NCBI RefSeq assembly: GCF_037975245.1
Contig: NC_092571.1
Coordinates: 23,443,564-23,483,916, forward strand
From: Apostichopus japonicus
Lineage: Eukaryota > Echinodermata > Holothuroidea > Aspidochirotida > Stichopodidae
Direction: 5' to 3'
DNA length: 40,353 nucleotides
Shown here: positions 34,701 to 40,353 of the stretch, one piece after another
Numbering within the stretch: the first letter of the stretch is position 1
Layout: the number at the start of each line of letters is the position of its first letter
The notes under the pieces: model-generated
Told to the model about the DNA's origin: nothing
What the model saw: only the letters and a program-made list of their open reading frames with translations
Database searches by the model: none
Position numbers and translations under genes: made by a program

Positions 34701-37700
34701 TGAAGTGATTTTTATTCACGAGAAATGTGAATTTTCAAATTCTCAACAAATAATGGGCTTAAAACCTTCAAAAGTGGGGCTTTCGGATATTGTGGGCCGT
34801 GACGTAGAATCACCTACAAAAGCAATGATCCATAGGACATGCAATCAGGTCGAACATGTTGTGTGACTGGTTACAATCTTCAAAAAGGTTATGGATGGAA
34901 AAAAACTTTTGGGAACTCAGGCAAAAGTGTACATCTGGTTGGTCATTTTCAAGCCCGAGAAGTGCCGTTTCCGGTGATCTGGGGGGTATCAGAACCAGAA
35001 ATTTTCTTGTACGCTCCGCGCCAACCGATGGTGGCGCTCCGCTTAGATGGTAATTCGCGCCCCCCGGGTTAGAAAATCCTGGATACGCGCCTGCTTATTT
35101 ATACCACACTGTTCATTCAAAGATTTTTCTATGGTACGTCTGCTTTTTTCTTCAATTTAGTGTTTCTATCCATAAAATCAACCGGATCACTGATATTAAA
35201 ATGTTTTTTCATTGGTTAACACATGTATATAATTGAAATATGAACATTTTCAAGACCTATATTTTAAATATATATCTATATATATACATATATAAACGTT
35301 TTAAATGTCATACTACTACCTATAAACATAAAAAAGATTGTCTTTGAAGCTTAATAGAACCGCCATAAAATTAGAATTGGGACTTATTTTTCTATATATC
35401 TTCCTCTATACTCTCCTTCTGGGATTTGCCTTTTCTGTGTTTTGTGCTTCAGAAATAAAGACATCAACAAACAATGAATTGTAAAAAAAGCCGTCAGATT
35501 CTAGAAAAACTGTGCTTTGCCTTCGCGAATGAATAACTCATTTGCATAATATTTCGAATATCATGAAAATGCTCAAAGGGCACGTAGCATTAATTTCAAC
35601 CTAACATTTTTAGTTACTCCCAGGAGACTTGATATGTTATTTTGGCTAAACCATTTGCGTTCATATTCACAGACGAAGGGGGGGGGGTGGTTATTTACTC
35701 CTTCTGACGTCAAAGAGAGCTAAGAGTTTGTCTAGATTTCACATGATATCCTCACGTAAGACAAATAACACACAGGCTGACCGTGGGCGAGGCTACAAAT
35801 AGAAACCAAAAGGGGTTAGGCTAAAAGGTGAGGAACGCAGTTAGGTCTAAGAGAAAATAAAAATTCGAGAAAGACGTGTTATTTTCAGTGGTGTTTAAAA
35901 ATAGTTTCTGGACGGTAATACGGTTAATGTTTGGCACGTTGTCGCCAATTAGGATTCCACTATGACCTCTTTAGATCAAGTTTCTGTAAGCAGACGTTTG
36001 GCTAAGATCATTTTAGTATAGGCTATCTATTCTCTTTCTAACCCACTCGTGGTACACATTTGATTCGCTTCTCGGCCTTTCGGCTAAAGACCATGTGAAG
36101 TATTTCCCCCACCCCCCTTTCTAAGGGATTGCAGATACACCTTTGACGATGAGCATACGGTCACATGCTTAATGCAAGGAGAGTGGGGCTGCGGATTAGA
36201 TCATTAGTGTGGCAACTATGTAGAGATTTCCAGTGCCAATGCAACATAAGCCAATTTTAAGTTGTGTTGCACTGGTGCAATCTGCGCATCCCCGAATCGT
36301 ATGGAGAGTCCAAAGTAGTTACTTTTGATTTCTGCGATTGATTTGGATGCGGCGGTTTTCCATCCGATGCTACTACATATATAGCAACGACTAATTATTT
36401 CCCCTTTGGCGCTCCATAGTGTTATATTTCTTCGTGAATTTCGAAATGTTGAGAAAAAAATGCTGTGGTCTGTTGACAGCAGCGATTCATTGCAACTACT
36501 GTACTTATATCGCTCAATAATCACCTGACACCTTTTTTTAATTTTTATGATTAATCCATTTGAAATCAGATATTAGCTAAAACGTGTAATAATATGTTGT
36601 AGCTGAAGTGCTTGTTATGAAACAGTAACATAGTCCGATTTGTACATGCCGGTAAATCCAAAGCCTGTGACGCACTACATGTGGGATACTTGCATAACCG
36701 CCCATCCCCCTACGCAACCAATAACTTTAAAAATAATGGATAGATGGTTAACTTCAGTTTGTGAGCGCGCTTCTTTTGCGCTCTGTTTTTTATATCGGGA
36801 GCTGTTTTAATGCACAGCTCTCTAGACATAATGCTTAAACAGTCTGCTTAGTGATCGAAGGTTAACCATGCAAGATACTACGCGATCTCATCTCGAATTG
36901 CATTGTGTTTGACCATGTACTGTATTGTCTTGTATTGTATTGTGTTGTATTGTGTTGTATTGTATTGTCTTGTATTGTATTGTATTGCATTGTATTTTAT
37001 TGTATTGTATTTTATTTTATTGTATTGTATTGTATTGTATTGTGTTGTGTTGTATTGTATTGTATTGTAAACATCAGCAATAACGAACATACAATACACA
37101 CTGTAAAGAATTATGCACAACTTCAGCATGTGTTAAAGTAGTTTTTTTGGAAAGTCTCTCCTTTATGAATTTTTACATCTGACAACAACTGATTAGTTAA
37201 CATCATGATATGATGTATTATGCATGAATGATATATCAATTTTTATTTATGAACTTGCCGGTATGACAACACGTGGTTAATCAGCATCATCACGACAATG
37301 GCAAACGGGAAAAGTCATTTTTCTTTTTTATCTCTTTTCTATGATGTCTTATTAATTCAAAAAGGAAAAGAGCTGATTCACTGAACAACCCATGTGTCGG
37401 TAAATCATTTTATTCAGAGTGCATTGATGAGATATGATTTCAAACTTGATTCTTTATCGATCAATCATGAACTTGAAAGTAAATCTTTACAGAACATTTG
37501 TCTTGTAAAAATCACAAACATGAGTTCAGTTCTGCATCCGCAATTAATCAAGAGTAATAATCATTATCATTAGGGTCCCTCGTTATGGAGAAGTTTACGT
37601 TGTTTCATTGTATCTCAATATGAAATATGAAGCCCATTATTATAAAAAAAAATATTGCTAAGCCTAATGATGGTGTAAGTGAAACGGGGCAAATGTAATA

Positions 37701-39412
37701 AAGCTGTGGCGCCAGTATGAATGTCGAAATGTAATCGCTTACTCAAAGCAGGTAACTTAAACTGCTCGAATAAGCAACTTTTATTCCTTTTATCTGAAAG
37801 AATTTGTGTTCGACTTCTCTGCATTTGATTATAATAATGATGGCTACTAGATGCTCAAACTCGAAGAAAGAGTTAACAGTTAACACCAATCCCCTCACCC
37901 TCTCTCTCCCTCTCTCCCTCCCTCCCACCCATCACCATCCCAACTCTACAAAACATTTTCGCTCACTAAGGAAATATAGTCTCTATTTTTGCCACTTCTG
38001 AACGTCTTTGAGAGAACGGAAGCCACCGAACCTTAACTTGAAGCAATTTTGAGACTTGGGAATATGTTAGCAATATGAAAGGGTAAACATATTCACCTGT
38101 TTGAGCCTACATCATCTTACATAAACTATCCTTTTTATTTATTCAACAACCAATACATAATCAAGTACTTCATATTCCCACCCGGTTATGTATCCTCTTG
38201 ATTCGTGTGCTTTATATGTAAGGAACGTAGCTTAGTAACAATTCATAAATAAACAATTTTTTTTTAACTTTCTTTTAGAGTGCATGCTTTTGGCGTTGGT
38301 GAAAATGCATCAAGAAGGTTGATAGAGGGACTAGCGGAAGCTGGCAGAGGGCGTGCTGAGTTTATCGCTACAGGCGAACGAATGCAGAGTAAGGTAATAT
38401 ATAAGATATATATTTTATTTAAAACTATAGGACTAAAACGAAATTATATAAAGAGTCAATTTTTAAGGCGAAAAAAAAGCATATGACCTTCTTTTTCTGT
38501 TTTGTATTAACCAACGTCACTGGCCCACCAGTAATATATACCTCGTGATACTTAAACTAACAGACTGGACATTGTGGAACCCTTTGGTGCATTCGATCTG
38601 AATATTTACCTCGCTCTCATTAATGAAATTTCCGTTCGGTATACGTGTTTAGCTTCCGGCTCTTCGCTTTACGGTCATTCTTCGTAGTATGCGTCCTTTT
38701 CTAACCTAAGCACAAGTCGATCGCTGTATTGCCGGAACATAAAACACCAGACTTTCCCATTTTAATGTAATTTTTACTTTTGTTGTCTGTGACTTCCAAC
38801 AATTTCACTGGTTTCAAAATGGCGCTGATATTGATGAAACGTTTATAAATATATGTAACCGTAATACCGGATAACATATGTTACGTAATCGGGCAGATGA
38901 ATAAGTGGGTTACATAACACGCTTGATTCTCATTTTTCTTCCTCTGTAATTGCGGCCACAACAAAGAGAACCCCACAATTCATATTTGTATATCTTAAAT
39001 ATCATTAAATAATCACACTGGAACTATAAGAAATGACATTTTAGCTTGTTTCTGTTGTTCGCTCTTATTAAACAGGTTATGAGAGTTTTGAATCAAGCCC
39101 TACAGCCAGCTATAAGCGACATCATGCTTGAATGGACCATGCCACCTGGCTTCGAACTCATCCAGACGCCTGCCCAGCATTCACCCGTCTTTCGCGGAGA
39201 ACCCATCGTTGTATACGCTGTACTGTTGGATCGAGCACGTATGGAGAATACATTAGCTAACGTGTTGTCAAAAAATAACCATCGAAGTCATCTGATTGAT
39301 CAATGTTTATCACGTGACTCCAGCAGCGAACGATTAGAGGTTTCAGACTATGGTTCGTCGTTATTAATGGCTGGTTCTCCTTATAGAGTACGAAGACGTC
39401 AGGATATCGACA
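24303..39412 (+). CDS. VWA5B1: VWA5B-type protein (von Willebrand factor A domain-containing 5B), 5' part
   Basis: Three exons, 24303-25726, 38279-38393 and 39076-39412, join in consistent phase and encode the first 625 residues; family members are about 1,200 residues, so the 3' half lies beyond the window. In order: a start reading MPGLINRHT like vertebrate VWA5B1, a VIT domain (about residues 10-145), a Ser/Pro/Arg-rich insert (about 180-205), a conserved linker with HKDIMHNATLMLNYCPD, and a VWA domain (about 348-510) followed by the SDIMLEW segment. There is no signal peptide, so the protein is probably intracellular. Its biochemical role in animals is not established. The metal-site motif is degenerate: DRSGN at 355-359 and TNG at 453-455 where DxSxS and TDG are usual. 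It may be the single ancestor-like gene of VWA5B1 and VWA5B2, so the symbol is by closest resemblance. Confidence 0.9.
27957..28480 (-). repeat. 70-bp satellite array, about seven copies
   Basis: CATCGTGGTTTGTACT and its variants recur at about 27999, 28071, 28141, 28213, 28283, 28346 and 28416, a period of 70-72 bp with one short unit of 63 bp. Units are rich in GTACTC. Compared with the 58-bp array at 3581 they are related but in the opposite orientation. The open frame with repeated RVRRTSTN is a by-product. Confidence 0.92.
29945..30185 (+). repeat. G-rich imperfect duplication
   Basis: Runs of GGG to GGGGG separated by a few bases, and two diverged copies of a segment reading GGGAGTT.ATAGTGCT and then a GTGGAAAT-like end, about 85 bp apart. 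The plus strand could form G-quadruplexes. Confidence 0.6.
31449..31560 (+). repeat. GAGTAC satellite-family fragment
   Basis: Contains GAGTACAACAACATGAGTAC, CCCTTGGTATAAG and ACGAGAACAA in the same order as 3483-3570, so it is a third locus of that family in this window. Confidence 0.65.
33131..35093. mobile_element. hAT-like non-autonomous transposon, 2.0 kb
   Basis: The ends are 16-bp inverted repeats with one mismatch: CAGGTGCGTATCCAGG on the left and, on the minus strand, CAGGCGCGTATCCAGG on the right. Both sides are flanked by CTTAT (33126-33130 and 35094-35098), an exact 5-bp target duplication as in hAT families with 5-bp duplications. GC-rich blocks (GGGGGCGCGCG and GCGCCCCCCGGG) follow the termini. 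It contains a G/A-rich tract, an internal copy of its own right-end region (33700-33886 resembles 34960-35055), and a nested MITE. No transposase coding was found. Confidence 0.78.
33984..34426. mobile_element. Nested hAT-type MITE, 443 bp
   Basis: Inverted ends CAAAGGCGTAGG and CATAGGCGTAGG, with an exact 8-bp target duplication TGTGTAGT (33976-33983 and 34427-34434), the hallmark of hAT transposition. It sits inside the larger element, so it inserted later. An internal run of about 19 G is near 34373-34391. Confidence 0.82.
36063..36200 (+). mobile_element. SINE with U2-snRNA-like head, copy 2 (truncated)
   Basis: ATTCGCTTCTCGGCCTTT then CGGCTAAAGACCATGTGAAG closely matches the first 40 or so bases of U2 snRNA. 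The downstream segment (AAGGGAT, TTTGACG, GGTCACATG, AAGG.G.GTGGGGCTG) follows the body of the copy at 16549 in order. No 3' tail was found, and U2 internal elements such as the Sm site are absent. It could alternatively be an independent U2 pseudogene. Confidence 0.6.
36920..37069. repeat. (TATTG)n pentanucleotide microsatellite
   Basis: About 30 TGTAT/TATTG units with scattered GT and TTT variants. Cys/Val/Leu-rich and Tyr/Asn/Thr-rich open frames on the two strands are artefacts. Confidence 0.97.
38279..38393 (+). CDS. VWA5B1: VWA5B, second coding exon
   Basis: The acceptor is CTTTCTTTTAG and the donor AGTAAG|GTAATA. The first base completes Arg 475; residues 476-513 read VHAFGVGENASRRLIEGLAE and then the GRGRAEFIATGERMQSK segment, the conserved C-terminal part of the VWA fold in this family. 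Confidence 0.92.
38394..39075 (+). other. VWA5B intron, 682 bp
   Basis: GTAATA to TTAAACAG. No other feature seen. Confidence 0.88.
39076..39412 (+). CDS. VWA5B1: VWA5B, third coding exon
   Basis: It begins VMRVLNQALQPAISDIMLEW and continues with VFRGEPIVVYAVLLDRA, matching the region after the VWA domain in VWA5B proteins, then a Ser/Arg-rich segment. The donor is most likely GACA|GTATGT at 39413, phase 1; reading on meets a stop at about 39430. Confidence 0.88.
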
Positions 39413-40353
39413 GTATGTGCAGTTTTATATGATTTTAGGCTGAAATCAACGTAACTTGTTAATGTTATAATAGTAATGTTACACAAAATACTGTCTTCCC
39501 AATGTTGTGCATACTCTAAGAAAGACTGAGAAAGACTGAAAAAGGCTAACCAAGACTAACCCAGAAAAACCCAGAATAACCCAGACTAACCAAGACTAAC
39601 CAGACTTACAAAGACCAACCAAGACTAACCAAGACTAACCAAGACCAACCAAGACCAACCAAGGCTAACCAAGGCTAACCAAGACTAACAAAGACTAACA
39701 AAGAATAACCAGGACTAATCAAGACTAATCAAGACTAACCAAGACTTCAACATACGGAACAGAGACATGGGTGGGTTGAAAGGATTCCTATTTCTATGGT
39801 ACTTCTTAGTAAGAAAAATCACCCAAGATAGAGGCCTTGGCATGAACGACAACCAAAGAACTTGATATACTTTCAGACCCAGTCCCCTATTTATATGATT
39901 GTATACCTTGTTTCTCAAAAGTAACTCTAAAGGCAAGTGTGTGCATTGTATAGGCCTATATGACAACACTGTATGTTTCCATTGTGGTTGTTGTTTTAGT
40001 TTTATACTAGAATTTACGTTAACATTAACAAAATAATAATTGTGCAACTAAAAAACTCAAATCAGAAAGAGTATCCTCCTGATTATCGTTTATAATATTT
40101 GTTCCTCTCTAAAACCAGTCTGTACTTTTAACATGCACCCAAATTAACACATTGCTTGCATAAATGAATAAGGTTTTAATACTGCAATCCCACTCATCCA
40201 ACTGCAGTTCACGCCCACGTCTTCTTTGCTCTAAATGTATTATTCCAAAGGGTAAGTATCGTCATTCGTAAAAACTCAAATCCCTGATCATTTTTGCTGT
40301 TTGTTGCCCCCACACCCCCTTTCATTTTATGATACAAATTTATTATATTAAAT
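39413..40353 (+). other. VWA5B intron, incomplete
   Basis: Starts GTATGT and runs to or near the window end. It holds the decamer array and a possible 44-base mini-exon at 40208-40251, discussed as a finding. Confidence 0.6.
39521..39746 (+). repeat. 10-bp minisatellite (CCAAGACTAA)
   Basis: About 22 decamer units with A/G and T/C variants, degenerate at the left edge. It lies about 110 bp after exon 3 in the VWA5B intron. Confidence 0.95.

Larger units (their letters stand above)
25727..38278 (+). other. VWA5B intron, 12.6 kb
   Basis: Starts GTAAGT and ends TTTCTTTTAG. The protein is continuous across it (NVGATR joins VHAFGVGE as in related proteins), so no coding exon is missing. It holds the satellite, hAT, SINE and microsatellite features listed separately. 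Stretches 25733-27950, 28500-29940, 30200-31440, 31570-33125, 35100-36060, 36210-36910 and 37075-38270 show nothing else that I can support. Confidence 0.9.

Noticed and set aside
36063-36250. Functional U2 snRNA gene
   Set aside because: Only the first 40 or so bases resemble U2; the branch-site pairing region, Sm site and 3' stem-loops are missing.
36878-37141. Open frames on both strands rich in Cys/Leu/Val or Tyr/Asn/Thr
   Set aside because: Both are readings of the TATTG microsatellite.

Overview
This window is eukaryotic: AT-rich animal DNA with GT-AG introns, long non-coding stretches, microsatellites, minisatellites and several kinds of transposable element. A marine invertebrate such as an echinoderm fits the VWA5B gene, the SAMD3-like gene and the repeat content. 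The species cannot be proved from the sequence alone.

Layout: (1) 1-5806 is mostly non-coding. It holds a Penelope-like terminal motif near 1780, a 58-bp minisatellite (3581-3871) and a 34-bp palindrome (4107-4140). (2) 5807-13103 looks like one 7.3-kb unit. It has terminal inverted repeats starting CACTCT and clustered TTGGTTAA subterminal motifs at both ends. A minus-strand multi-exon gene for a SAMD3-like protein fills most of it, and its last exon is followed by a broken tandem copy. I reconstructed eight exons by splice site and reading phase; the second half of the SAM domain is missing. (3) 13104-24274 is non-coding. It contains a 254-bp foldback MITE (15863-16116), a SINE with a U2-snRNA-like head (16549-16806), a dispersed repeat pair and long AT microsatellites. 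(4) 24275-39412 carries, on the plus strand, the 5' half of a VWA5B-type gene: one 1.4-kb exon with the VIT domain and most of the VWA domain, then two exons after introns of 12.6 kb and 0.7 kb. The gene runs off the right edge. (5) The long intron holds a 70-bp satellite array (27957-28480), a second piece of the same satellite family (31449-31560), a 2-kb hAT-like element with a second hAT MITE nested in it (33131-35093), a second U2-headed SINE copy (36063-36200) and a pentanucleotide microsatellite.

The two genes lie on opposite strands and nothing in the sequence links their functions. VWA5B looks like a resident host gene. The SAMD3-like gene may be cargo of, or encoded by, the CACTA-like element that encloses it, and this is the most unusual observation here. 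The VWA5B protein also has two substituted metal-site (MIDAS) residues, which suggests its VWA domain does not bind metal in the usual way.
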